A DNA stretch of 64,000 nt from the NCBI GenBank assembly GCA_029339195.1, contig JAPTJF010000100.1, positions 62,001 through 126,000 on the forward strand. Reading direction: 5' to 3'. The notes under the pieces are model-generated. The model saw nothing but the letters and a program-made list of their open reading frames with translations. It had not been told where the DNA came from and searched no databases. Position 1 is the stretch's first letter, and the number at the start of each line of letters is the position of its first letter. This document shows positions 35,282 through 46,524 of the stretch, one piece after another. This DNA is from Micractinium sp. NFX-FRZ (lineage: Eukaryota > Chlorophyta > Trebouxiophyceae > Chlorellales > Chlorellaceae). Made by a program: the position numbers and the translations under genes.

Positions 35282-37462
35282 TCAGTGCGGCGTCAGCGGC
35301 AGCCCCGCCACCACCTCTGCCACCTGCCAGCACGCGGCAGCGGCCAGCAGTACCTGCCAGGTCAGCTGGACCCAGGACCCACTGGGCACCTGCTCGGCCC
35401 TGCAGGCAGGCAGGCAGGGAGGCGGGGAGGGAGAGCGGTGCAGGGGGCTGAAGTTGGGATGCACGCTGCCGCACGCCGCACACCTCCCGTGGCTCCTTCC
35501 TCCTGGCAGCACTCGCTCCCAAACACACTGCAAGCCCGGCAGGGCAGCTGGCACACGCCGCCCAACAGGTGCCGCCTCTCACCTGGCAGCTGGGCAGGTG
35601 GCGGCAGCCGCCCGCAGGAAGCGGCGGCGGGAGGCCAGCTCGTGCTGCCGCAGCAGGTAGCAGGGGGCACTGTAACTGAGCAGCAGCTGGCAGAAGAGCA
35701 GCACCGCGTGGCACGTGGGGGTGTGCTGGGAGGCGCTGCGCGGCGGGGCAGCTGTGCTGGGGGCACGTGGGGTGGGCCCCTGGGAACTCCTGCTGCGGCC
35801 GTCACCGGGCGACGGCGCTGCGCCGTCAGCCGCTGAGCTGGAGGACAATGCGGGCAGCAGCAGGTGCAGGCTGAGGCTGCTGTTGCCGGGGAGCTGTCGC
35901 AGCGCCGCCGCCGCCAGGCCAGGCAGGTGCACCGGCAGCACTGCGCGGCTCAACCGCCGGGCGGCAGCGGCCAGCTGGTACGCCGGCCCTTTGAGGAAGG
36001 GGAGCTCTGCTGACAGCGTCTCGCAGCGCCGGCGGTTGAAGCGCGCCACGACCGCCAAACAGACGGCGTGCAGCACCACGTGGCGGCGGAACACCTGGCG
36101 CACCCCCAGATTGGTCCTGCAGCCGGTGGCGGCAGGAGGGGCAGGAGGGGCAGGGGAGGCAGCTAAAACAGGATGACTCAAAAGTTGCCGTGCCTGGCAA
36201 TGGGAGCCGCGGTTCTGGAAGTCCGGCGGGCGCTCCCGGCCTACACCTGGCTGCCCCCACAAGCACCACAGGTCGCCCCCTCCCCCCGCCGCCCTCCCCA
36301 TCTCTCACATGAGTAGCGGCACGAGCTCCGTCCGCACCAGCAGGCGCATGGGCAGGGTGCGCAGGTCCAGGCCACCCCCGCCGCTGCCGCCGCCTGCCAG
36401 GCCGCCAGGCTGCGCCTGCCGCCACCACCGGGTGGGCGGGGGCGCCGGCGGGGGCACCGGCACTTTAGCGTGCTCCCACGGCACCGCCACACCTGCCGGG
36501 TGGTAAACGGCTCCCCCTTGGCAGGCAAAGAGCCAGGCGGCGGGGAGCCACAAGAGCAGCAGGAGGGGGCGGTGCGCGAGGTACCGCTGTCGGCTGCACA
36601 GCATGAGCACCAGGGGCAGCGCCATGCACGAGACTGCGGCGGGCGGGGGAAGGCGGAGGGGAGGGGGAGGGGGCGCACTTTTCGAAGAGAAATACGTTCA
36701 AAGCTTGCTGGCGCGGTGCCAAGGGCAGGCAGGCAGGCAGTGCAGGGGTTGGGGCAAGTGTGGGCCGGCACCCACCCAACCGACACTGCCGTGGGCCTCC
36801 CTGCCAGCAGCCGCGGTGGGAGCCAAGAGCACGCGCACCAGCCAGCAGCAGTGCCCACTTTGTGCGGCCAACACGAGCAGCACACGGGCCGCACCCAGCA
36901 ACAGGCGCGCACTAGCTGCCGTCGAGCACTTACTGCCTGCCAGCGCCGGGGGCACCAGGTGAGGGAGACCCGCCTCCTTGGCGTGGTGCGCAACCACGGT
37001 GCACACCACTGCTCCTAGAACACACACCACCGTATCCAGCCGTGCCTGCGGGGCAGACGGCGGTGGCACAGGGAGCAGTTGTGAAGGCTGGTGCTGCTTT
37101 CGCCAGCACCCCCTGACACCGAGTGATTCCGAATCCGTCACAGCTCTAGCCACAGGCACCGCCCCACAGCCAGCCGGCACGGTCAGCTGGGAGGCTCGGC
37201 GCAAGAGCTGCATGAACACTGCTCCGCATGCCCAGCTACACACAGTTGGGTTAATGCCTGCCTCACAGGGCTTGTGAACGAGCAGCCGGCCAGGCTCGCA
37301 GGCACTTGGCTGCCCATGCCGGACGTCCGCTCCTTTACAGCGCCCCGTTCTCTCCGCCCCCTTCCCCTTGCCTGCTCAGACCCTCACCTGCACCGCATTC
37401 AGCTGCCGTTCATATTTCTGCTCTAGTCGATCATTGTCGAAGCGCAGTAGCCATGGCCTCAT
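35282..37462 (-). CDS. Multi-pass membrane protein of unknown function
   Basis: Five exons: 37462-37388, 37045-36934, 36633-36309, 36116-35583 and 35399-35282; 1164 bp, 387 aa, all phases consistent. Hydrophobic segments, in order: TVVCVLGAVVCTVVAHHA; ALPLVLMLC with PLLLLLWLPAAWLFACQGG; RHVVLHAVCLAVVARF; CHAVLLFCQLLLSYSAPCYLL; and WQVLLAAAACWQVAEVVAGL. That suggests five or six membrane spans. The first exon gives MRPWLLRFDNDRLEQKYERQ, a charged amphipathic N-terminus. An acceptor-like CCGCAG just upstream (about 37488) leaves room for an earlier 5' exon, so the start is uncertain. A Ser/Pro-rich loop sits near residue 290. No family was recognised. Confidence 0.65.
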
Positions 37463-37837
37463 GAAGTGGACGGGTGGGGCACGACCTGCGGCGGGCAGCC
37501 GCGCGAGCGGCGTGAGGCAAGGGGCAGCGGTGAACCGGCACGGCAGCGCCGTTCTTGCCGCTCCCGCGCAGCGTAGCCTGTCGATGTTCTGGCATGATCC
37601 GCATAGTGCTGGGCCAGCAGGCGCTGTCAGGCTTTCGAGCCGACGTCACCCCCTTACGCCTTCAAAAGCGCACTCTAGGTGATCAGGCGGATGTCAGTTG
37701 ATGTCTGCATTGGCATGGAAGCGTGTGCTGGAGCCTCGAGGGGAGCCTCGAGGGGGAGCCTCAGCTTCGTTTGGTACGCCAGCTTGGTGCGGGCTGCACT
37801 GATTACTTGTAACCCAATTGTAAGACACCAAGACAGT

Positions 37838-37864
37838 GAAGAAGAAGAAGAAGAAGAAGAAGAA
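37838..37864. repeat. (GAA)9 microsatellite
   Basis: Nine perfect GAA units on the plus strand (CTT on minus), close downstream, in minus-strand sense, of the retrotransposon-like fragment. It could be the element's simple-repeat 3' tail. Confidence 0.9.
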
Positions 37865-37967
37865 GGTGACACGCTTGGGTGACTGGGGGGTGATACGCGA
37901 CAGCCTGGCTGGCGGCGGCTAATGCCGCCGCTGCCAGACTGCCGACCCACCCCCTTGGAGGGGCCTG

Positions 37968-38450
37968 TCAGCCGGGGTCAGCCCTTTCCAACTCTTTCAG
38001 GAGCTTGCCTCTCGTTTTCCAGATGTTCTCAGTGCTCGAAACTGCAGCATTCAGCACCCGCCCAACCGCGCGTGTCGCCCCCTGCGCACTCACCCCACAC
38101 TCCAGTAGTCCCTCCGCCAGCGTAGCTGCGACCAGGCCCGAATGCGAAACCACCACCGGGTACACAGTCACCTCCCAGGCAGTAGCCTGGCCCCTCAAAT
38201 AATCCGCCCAAGCAGCATGCTGCCGCACTTTGTCCCGCAACACTTCAACCATATTTTTGTCGCTGGTATGGCCAAATTCAAATATCACCACCTTCCTCTC
38301 ATGTTGAGTGAGGGGCTGGATGGCTGTAGTGAGGAGCCTGTTGGGGTCCAAATTCGGGAAAAACACCACATCAGGTGTGGCAATGTGCTGACAATGAGCA
38401 GAGACAACTGTGCAGCCAAGGGAACACCGTCGGAGCTGCTGTTGACATCA
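37968..38450 (-). mobile_element. Probable remnant of a non-LTR retrotransposon (C-terminal end of its reverse transcriptase polyprotein)
   Basis: A minus-strand open frame runs from before 38369 to a stop at 37968. It encodes VVIFEFGHTSDKNMVEVLRD ... QHAAWADYLRGQATAWEVTV ... GVSAQGATRAVGRVLNAAVS. The order 'F-x-F-x-x-T-S-D-x-x ... K ... H ... L ... G-W-x-V ... V-V-x-x-x-G ... L-G-V' resembles, from memory, the C-terminal segment often seen in green algal LINE-type polyproteins, after the reverse transcriptase. No RT catalytic motif (FADD/YADD) is present in the window, so the copy is 5' truncated or degraded. A simple repeat and an AT-richer stretch (ACAATTGGGTTACAAG on minus) follow, as a LINE 3' end might. 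A host gene fragment cannot be excluded. Confidence 0.45.
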
Positions 38451-38635
38451 CGCCGCTGCGTCCGCCGACCCCTCTGCGCCCTCTGCGCCACCGCCCCCAG
38501 CTTGCTGGCCGCGCCCGCAGCCTCCCAGGCAGGGCAGCAGACCGGGTTCTACGTAGTACTGCCACACATAGCGGCTGCCCGTGTCCTTGCACCCGCCCTG
38601 CAGCAGCGAGTGAGCAGCAGCGGCGGGTGTGCATG

Positions 38636-39188
38636 TCAGCACGGGAAGGCTTGCACTGTGTTCCTGGCTAGGGCGCGCCACCGCTCATTGCTGCGCTGCA
38701 CCCAGTGCGAAAAGCAGTGGAGAGCACAGCATAGGCCGCTCACAGTGGGGCGTACAGCTGGCGCACCCAACCAGTCCGTGGCACACCGTGACCAAACAGA
38801 CGCCGCCGACATAAGCCACGCCGGTGCGGCATCCAAGTCCCCACACGGCCCACTCCCTCCCGAGCACGCACCTGCCAGTGTATGAGCGGTGCGCGCTGCG
38901 GCGGCCCGTACTTGCGCTCTGCTAATCCCGCACGCTGCTCAGCCTTGAACATGACTTGGGGCAGGTCGTACCACTGCCATCGCGTCCAAACCTGAGGCAG
39001 CGCCTCGGTGGCGGCGGTACCACCGCTGGTGCTGCTTCCTCCATTGCCAGTGCCACTTCTGCTGCCTCTGCTGCTTGCACTGCTTCTGCTTTCGCTGCTG
39101 CTGCTGCCACCGCCACTTCTGCTTCCCCTGCCGCTTCCAACACTACCGCTGCCGCTTGCGCGCATGGCTCTCCTGCTGCTGCTGCTCC

Positions 39189-39225
<37 letters not shown>

Positions 39226-41952
39226 ACTGCCGCCGCTGCTGCCGCTGCTGCTGCTCTTCCTAGCTCCACCGCTGCCGCTGCTGCCACTGCTACTGTTGCC
39301 GGCGCTCCCACTGCTGCCACCAATGCTGCCGCCGCCGCTGCCCTCGCCTCCCAGCCGCCACTCCACAAACTCATCCAGCCGCTCGCAGCTCTGGTCCCTC
39401 CGCTCATGGTCGCTGTCGCTCCTGGCCGGCAGGTAGCTGGCCGCCTGGGCCACCTTCCACGCCAGGGAGCGGCACAGCTCTTGTGTGTCGTCCGAGGGGG
39501 TGCCACACAGGATGGTGCGGGAGAGGTCGGGGCGCATGACGCGCAGGAATGCCTGCGGGGGGTGGGCGGAGGGCGGGTCGGGGCGGGGCGGGTGAGGCGC
39601 GAGCGAGGCGGGAGGGGCGGGGTATGTTTGTGGGGATGTTTGCAGGGGGGGATGGGCCACAGCCAAGGTGCCGCCGCGTGTTGCTGCCTGCTGGTGCCCC
39701 AACAGGAGGAAAGAGGCTTGCCTGGAGGAAGTGCATGTCTGTCCACTCCTGGTCCACCGTGCCGCCCCTGCCCGCCTGGAACACGTAGAACTGGGCCTGC
39801 GAGGGGGAGGGAGGGCGGAGGGTGCGCGGTGCAAAGGGTGGGGTGGGCACGGTGTAGGTGGGCCCAGGGGTAGGGGTGGAAAGGGAGTCAGTGGGGCGAG
39901 GGGCAGCGAGGTATGGCACAACGCGACCAAGCAGCGCGTGCCGCATGTGCCGCTCACGCCGACCACAGCATGCCCCCAGCGCGCACACTCTCAGCGCACC
40001 CAGCACACACACCTGGGTGTCCATGCCCAGCTGCTCCAACTGGGCGTCACAAAATGCGTTGAGCGCGTCCCGCTTCCACATCACCACCTGAGCAGCGGCA
40101 GGCAGCGGCAGGCAGCGGCAGGCAGGCGGGCACGCGGGCAGCAGCAAGAGAACGGAGGATGTCAGAAGGGGGCGCTGCATCTTCACACCTGTTGGGGCCA
40201 AGCCCACAGCAGGGAGGTGCAGGGAGCACTCATGATGCCGACAAGCAACCCACCACACCACCTGGGCTGCCCGCCTGCCAAACGCTCGCACTTCAGCTTA
40301 ACCGCCCGCTCGCCCGACACCCGCCAGCGCATCCCCCACCCCTGGCCCCTGGCCGCTGGCCCCAATGCTGCGTCCACTCACCCACCCACCCACGCACCAC
40401 CTACCCACCCACCTGCGAGCTCCACTCTGTGAAGGTCAGAGAAGGGGGCTCCACATTCGTCACGCTCATCAGCTGCTTGCCTGCCCAGCTCCCTGTCTGG
40501 CCCGCTCTTCAGCTTGACTGCCCCCTCGGCCCATCACCCCCACCCGCCCCCACCCACACCTTCTCACCTGCGAGCTCCACTCAGTGAAGGTCAGCACGTC
40601 CGCCCCCCGCATGTGTGGCTCAAACAGCGCCCCCACCAGGTCGTCGGTCAGCATGGCATCGGCATCCAGGGTCAGCACATATTCCACGCCCTGCTCGTTG
40701 GCCAGGTCGGCCTGCCAGCAGAAGCGGGCCAGCCTGCGCATGGGCATGGGGAGTGACGCAGGGACACGCTGGGCGCCTCAGTGTGCCCGGGTTTGCATGA
40801 GTTGCAAACAGTGCAACCGACAGCAGTCTGCAGGTGTCTCCAGGGGGCCTTCATTCTCTGTAGGCGCTCTGTGTTGCCATGCTGTAAGGCGCTCTGCATG
40901 CACAGGTGTGTGCCTGCAGGCGCTGTGTCTGCACAGGCGTGTGCTGGCAGGCCCCCTGGCAGCCTCACCAGCGCATGCGCGCCTGCATGGGCTTCTGGCA
41001 GCGGGGGGACTCCATGGTGCCGGCGTCGGCGCACAGGTGGCCCGGGGCAAAGAGGCGGAGGTAGGTGGTGAAGAAGGAGGTGGCGGCTGCCTGGAGGGTG
41101 GCCCCCCGGCTGCCGGGCGCGCTGAGCGCCTCGATGCTTGCCAGCTGGATGCCGGCGTCTGCGAGGGCCGCGCCCACGGGGCTGCCCGCCACCCGCTGCT
41201 GCTGGTTGACCAGGGCGGTGATGGGGAGGGAGGGGTTGTAGAGGCGGGAGACGAGGAGGAACTCGGCCCACCAGAGGCCGGCAGAGATGGTGGGCAGGCC
41301 CTGGAGTGCTGCCGGCCGCTCTTCCTCATACTGCTCGTCCCCCTGCGGCGGCGTCCCAGCGATGGGAAAGGAGAGAAAAACGGCGCTGAAGGTGACTGGC
41401 TGCAGCGTCTGATGCGCAGGTGGGCGACAGCAGCGGCAGCAGGCGCGGCGGCGAGAGCAGGCAGCAGCAGCGGCGGCAGTGTGGCTAGCCATTGCTTCTC
41501 TCGTCCCCAATCGCGCCTACCTCATCGCCAAACTTCACATGATTCACTGTGTACGCCGCAAGAGAAGGAAAGGTGCCGCTTGTGCTGCCGCCCCGCGAGC
41601 GCTCAAAGGTAGCGTCGCTGGATAACCGCACGGGAGATGCAGTGCGTGATTGCAACAAGGCGTTTTGATGGCAGGCGGCAAGAAGGGTGTGCGCCACTCC
41701 GCCAAGCCCGGCCAGCAAGGCTAGCCCGAAGAAGAAGTACCGCAGGCCCCGCCGAGCCGTCATATGGGCGTCGTCATATGGGCTGCTTGTGCGCGATAGC
41801 AGCGCCTGAACTGCTTCTGCTGAAATGTCTCCTCCCGCCCTGCTGCGCACGTCGCGCCTGCTGCCGCTGCTGCCAACGCCGCAAGTGCCCGACTCTGCCT
41901 GTTCATTTTTCAGTCTCACATCCCGATTCCCACCAGGCTTTTTCATGATCAT
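38636..41952 (-). CDS. Type II membrane glycosyltransferase-like protein (GT-A, DxD motif)
   Basis: Exons: 41952-41521, 41342-40969, 40733-40568, 40087-40013, 39796-39722, 39552-38872, and probably 38695-38636; about 620 aa. A cytosolic N-terminus is followed by one membrane span (RGLRYFFFGLALLAGLGGVAH), giving a Golgi type II layout. The catalytic-looking core has ANEQGVEYVLTLDADAMLTDD with a D-A-D metal/nucleotide-sugar motif, then GADVLTFTEWSSQ, GTVDQEWTDMHFLQ and, near the end, QRAPLIHWQ, a common way for such enzymes to end. A low-complexity Ser/Gly insert of about 120 residues separates the last two blocks. Donor and acceptor sugars are unknown. The last exon is uncertain: reading through or a weaker acceptor would end the protein at 38740. 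The intron 39721-39553 has a GC donor. MKKPGG at 41946 is an alternative start. Confidence 0.7.
39175..39340. repeat. Coding trinucleotide repeat (poly-Ser/Gly) in the glycosyltransferase gene
   Basis: CTG/CCG-type triplets on the plus strand read AGC/GGC on minus and encode long Ser runs mixed with Gly. The tract lies inside the 681-bp exon between the catalytic core and the PLIHW motif. Confidence 0.9.
39720..39721 (-). other. GC 5' splice site (glycosyltransferase-like gene)
   Basis: The exon ends ...HFLQ (CTCCAG) and the intron starts GCAAGC. The 75-bp exon and the following AFLRVMRPDL exon (from 39552) join in phase only with this GC donor. Confidence 0.8.
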
Positions 41953-42982
41953 TGCAGCCAAGCAAACATTATTTGTTTTAGTACACATATGGGTGGGAGC
42001 TGTTTGCGGCAACCCTCTGCCCACCCAACACACTTCGCCCACCGTCCCCCACGCGGCGTGCACGCCAGTGCAGGCAACAAGCTGGCATGCATGCAGGACA
42101 ATTGCACCCACGTCCCCTTCCCCATGCCGTTGCAGGCAACATGCCGGCAATAATGCTGGAGCCAAGTGCGGAAGAAAGGAGACGTAGCACCTTTCAAGGC
42201 GGGCATCCGGAAACGGGGTCGGCTGACCTTGCAAAGCCGCATGTGTGTATCAATCACAACTAGCAGGGTGCGGAATGGGCACCTCTTCATCCACCGTCCG
42301 TCCTGTCGAGCGTTCATTGCCAGGGCCGTGCGAGGCTTGGGTAGTGCCCAAGCCTGAGGAGTTGGTGCCATGAAAGCAAAGCAGGCAAAGTGTTCAAAGT
42401 GCATTATCCAGCGGCTGTTGAAAGTGTTGCCATTGTCTGCTGCTCATGGTCAGCTGGTGCCGTCTCAACAGCAAGAATGTCTTGAGCAGTCTGCCCACAT
42501 CTTCTAGCCCGTGCATACGCACGACTCAAGTAGCACGGTGGCCCAGGTTGCTGGTGGCTTCTTGGCTAATACATAATACACTGTGCTCTTGCAAGTGCAT
42601 AGGGTGGGCCACCCTCGGGCACGTCTCGCTACCCTCTTAAGGGTGGGCCTAGAAGCCGCCCAGCAGTATGACTTGGTGGGTTGGTAAGACGGGGTGGGGG
42701 AGTGCTCGCTTGGTGCATAGCCTGCCCGCGATTGTAGCGCCTATCAGGCCTTTGAGCTTACGGTTTGAGCCGCCAGGCGCAAGTCGGCGCAATTTGCCAA
42801 CTGCGCCTTGCCAACTCAGCATCGACCATCCAGCTCTGTTGTCCCCCTGGCGCCGCTCTTCGCTCTCGCGACGTCAACAAGTAGCGTGTTAGGGCGACAC
42901 TGCGCTTGAGCACTGACCCGTGTGCTGGGCGCGTGCCCCTCAGCCACTCGACCTGCCCGCCCTGCCGCTGCCCCATCGCGCA
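41953..42982. promoter_or_regulatory. Shared upstream region of divergent glycosyltransferase-like and bHLH genes
   Basis: About 1 kb between two divergent start codons. It is AT-richer than its surroundings around 41940-42000 and 42400-42600. No motif could be assigned, and no credible open frame is present. Confidence 0.4.
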
Positions 42983-45608
42983 ATGGACACCTTCGGATGG
43001 GCCAACGGGCCGCTGTCCCCCACCGGGGCCGCTGGCAGCGACCTGAACCTGCTCGGTGACGGCCTCCTGCTCGACCTGGACGATAAGACGCTGCAGGCAA
43101 GCGCAGTGTTAGGGGCTGCAGCAACCGAGGGGCCGGCAGGGTGCAGCAATGTGTGGCACGAGGGCCGTGGGTGTGGAGCGACCGCCGCCGCGCCGCCGCC
43201 GTGGCAGGTCTCACTGCTGTCCAAAGCCTCGCTGCACCCGCCCCTTGCTATGCCTCACCTTGCCTGCCTATCTGTGTCGTGTCTGTCCTGCAGTGCCTGA
43301 TGGGTGGTTCCACAGCTGGGTTTGCGACCTGCTTCAGTGCCGGCGCGAGCGGCAGCGGCGGCGGCGCGACAGCGGGCGAGCCGGCGGTCAGCGGCAGCGG
43401 CAAGCGGGAGGCAGAGGCGGCCCTGGGCGCAGGTGCGCCAGCTGAAAAGCCACTGGGTTGGAGATTGTAGTTTGTCGCAGCTACCAAGCGGGTGCTGCAG
43501 ACCTGTGCCTGGGTCAGAGTCCCTTTTTGGTGGGACGCTTTTCCGCCGCGGCAGTGCCGCCTGCGCAGCTCCGGCGAGCCAGCCTGGCGGCGGGTGGAAC
43601 TGATGCACACCTCGCAGCCAGTGGTCCGCACAGCCCTCCTTTCCACTGCCCATCTTGCTCAATTGCCCATCATCCTGCTGGTTGCAGGTGACGATGGGGA
43701 GGATGGCGAGGATTCGGATGAGGCGGGCGGGCGGGGCGGGCGGGGCCGCGCCTCCAAGCGCAGCAAGGCCGCGGCAGATGCGGCCACAGTCAAGGCGTGC
43801 CGCGAGAAGGCGCGGCGGGAGAAGCTGAACGAGTGGTGAGTGTTGCTGTCAGGAGGGCAGGGCGGCAGTGGCGGTGGCAACCACAGCAACAACACTAGTA
43901 CTGGGATGAAAGCAGCTGAGCGGAATGGCGAGGCGGGCTGGACATAGAGAGACGTTGGATGCTGTGTGGTCGACTGGTCGGCTTCTGTTTTCCCCTGCCA
44001 GCCGCGCTGCGCGTCGTTCGTTTCCCGTCCCATCGCTCCATCCCCCTCCCACTCTGCCTTTGTGCCCCTGCCCGTTGCCTCACGACGCACCTTGTGCACC
44101 CCCTCTTCCCCTTCCTGCCTGAAGCTTCGAGGAGCTGGCCCGCCTCTGCGACCCCTCTGGCAAGATGATGCGCACCGACCGCATCTCCATTGTGCAGGGT
44201 GAGGCGTGGTGGGTGGCGGGAGGGATGGGCGGGCTGGGGGAGAGAGTGTGAGGGTGACCAGGTGGTTGCGCAGCGGGTGCAGGTGGTAGTGGCGAGCTGG
44301 GAAGCAGCGCCAGCGGGCGGCTGGCATGCCTGCACGTTCGTTGCGCTCTGGTGGGCCCGCTGCTCGCTGCCCCCTGCACCCATGCCTGCTCACTGCCTGC
44401 CGCCCTCCCCACGCATCAAGCTGCGGAATGTCGTGATCCAAGCCGTGGGCGCGCTGCCCCCACCCCTGCCTGCATCCCGTTCCGTGTGCCGACTCTGCTC
44501 CCCGCCGCTGACCACACCGTGCAGACGCAATTCGCGCGATGGGCGCGCTGCGCGTGGAAAACAACCAGCTGCGGCAGCTGAACAAGTTTCTGGAGGTATG
44601 TTTGGGGGGAGGGTCTATGGGGTATGGGTTGGAAACAGAGCACAGAGAGTGCTTGGCAGAGAACCTGCTGCGGCAGTGCGGCTGAGATTACAGCGGCACA
44701 ATTGGCAGCGGCTCCACCAGCAGAGTGGGTCCTGGGAGTGTGAAGCGTGCGCTGGGTTTTACAGGTGTTCTTCGCCCTGCCGACGCGCCCACTCACCCCA
44801 CCCGCTCCGGTGCTGGCCGCCCCCTCACCCAACCCTGCAGGAGCGCACACGCCACCTGGAGACTGCCCGGGCGCAGGCCATGTACCAGTCGGCCATGATG
44901 CAGCAGCAGGCGATGTCCCAGCAGCAGCAGGCGATGTCCCAGCAGCAGCAGCAGATGGCGATGCAGCAGCAGGCGCAGGCGCAGGCGCCAGCCGCCCCCG
45001 GCGCGGCGGCGGCCGCCGCAGCAGGTGTGCAGCAGCCGGCTGCGCCGGCGCAGCAGCAGCAGCAGCAGGAGCAGCCGGCAGTGGCGGCAGGTGCCGCCGG
45101 CAGCGGCGACGCTGGGCAGTGCGAGATCCAGCCTGCCGGCCCGGCGCAGCCAGATGCAGCGGCCGCCGCGGCAGCAGCAGCGCAGCAGCACCAGCACCAG
45201 CACCTTCACCAGCAGCAGCAGATGGCGGCAGCGGCAGGTATGCAGCCGGCCATGCAGGCTGGCCAAGGTACCATGGTGCCACCTGGCATGATGCTGGTAC
45301 CCATGTCGGCGGCAGCCCAGCCCTTCTTTGCTGTCAAGGCAGAGGGGATGATGGACCCCACAATGGCAGCTGCGGCGGGCGGCAGCGGCGGCATGGCTAT
45401 GGCGGCGGGCGGCGGCTTCATGATGGCGGCAGCACCCCACAGCGGCGGCATGCAGATGATGACGGGCGGGGCGATGACGGCGGGCATGATGGGTGGTGGC
45501 GGCAGCGGCACGCTGCCGCAGGTCATGCCACCCAATGCGCCGCCCCTCTCCTGGCTGCCAGCGCCCGACATACGGCAGGACCAGAAGCTGCGCCCGCCCG
45601 CCGCCTGA
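42983..45608 (+). CDS. bHLH transcription factor, plant group IVc (ILR3-like)
   Basis: Six exons: 42983-43096, 43294-43432, 43688-43835, 44125-44198, 44525-44595 and 44841-45608; 1314 bp, 437 aa, phases consistent. The bHLH spans exons 3-5: basic region and helix 1 TVKACREKARREKLNECFEE, loop CDPSGKMMRTDRISIVQ, helix 2 DAIRAMGALRVENNQLRQL. It continues without a break into a leucine-zipper-like coil (NKFLEERTRHLETARAQ). The pattern K-A-C-R-E-K-x-R-R-x-K-L-N is that of plant group IVc factors (ILR3, bHLH104/115), which in Arabidopsis act in iron-deficiency signalling; whether that role holds here is not shown. The last exon is a Gln/Met/Ala/Gly-rich tail with many MQQQ runs. An acidic stretch precedes the basic region. 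Intron 1 has a GC donor. Confidence 0.88.
43097..43098 (+). other. GC 5' splice site (bHLH intron 1)
   Basis: Exon 1 ends ...GACGCTGCAG and the intron begins GCAAGC. It joins in phase to TGCCTGATGGGTGG at 43294. Confidence 0.75.
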
Positions 45609-46524
45609 GCCCGGGGGTGTTTGGGGCCCCTCTGCCTTGCCAGAGCGGTGGCCCTCAGGCTGTCGCCTGTCTCGCCCCTGCAGGCCCGCAGGCTTTGTGC
45701 AGCAGGCGCGCAGGCGCGCTCTCTGACCTCTCCCCCCTCCCGCGCCCAGATGGCGCCAGGCCGCCTGCTTTGTTGTGCTGGCCGATGCCCCGAGCGGGGC
45801 ACCCGTACCTGCCTCTCTTCCTGGGACTTCCGCTCCACTCTTCACACAGCCCGCAACACATTGCTTGCTTGGTTGCTTGCATGAAACCCGCCATCACTGC
45901 CGTGCATTCTTTCTTCCTGTCTTCTTGAACCCCTGACCTTGTGTCTCTTGAGCCCCCGCTTACTGTTGGGGTCTTATCCACACACATTCTACTCTTAACC
46001 CTTCTACACTCCCACCGTCGCTGGCCCAGCACGTGACCCGTCCTTGCTGGGCAAGCAGGAGGTGCAGCTTGCCACTAGCTTCACATAGCTTCCTGTTCTC
46101 CCCCCAACTCATATTCTCTGCTGCCAGTGGCGCGCATGCATGGTGCCGCCGCAGCCCCCCCTCCCTGCCCCGCTCTCCCGTTCCCAACTTTGCCCCAAAA
46201 CCTGCTTGCCCGCGTGTGCATGTCCCCAAAACTGCATGCGCCGCTCTCCCGACCATGCTCACGCCCCTCTGCTCATGCCCCCCCCGCTATACGCCCCTCT
46301 CATATGCACCTCACTCGCCTCCCCAATCCTGCTCCCACTCCCCACCGCTACCGTTGTCCTGCAACCTTGACGCTCCCACCAATTGTGTGGCATCCGCGTG
46401 TAACGCAATCACACACACAGGCACCCGCATGATGCTTGCATATGATATTTCACGGGGTCACAGGTGGGGCTTGGGAGGTGGTGCGAGCGTTGACCGACCC
46501 GCAAGCAGCCCAGGCGGTCCCCAG
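45609..46524. other. Convergent intergenic region, no gene seen
   Basis: It lies between the stop of the bHLH gene (plus) and the stop of the golgin-like gene (minus) and should contain both 3' UTRs. It is pyrimidine-rich on the plus strand (many CCCC and CTC runs). A TGTAA motif at 46399-46403 could serve the bHLH transcript but is 790 bp from its stop. Confidence 0.45.

Noticed and set aside
37679..37882. Short plus-strand frame ending in a poly-Glu run
   Set aside because: The Glu run is just the (GAA)9 microsatellite; no other coding evidence.
38956..39873. Plus-strand poly-Ala frame opposite the glycosyltransferase Ser/Gly tract
   Set aside because: The complementary triplet repeat gives Ala on one strand and Leu or Ser on the others; only the minus strand connects to conserved exons.
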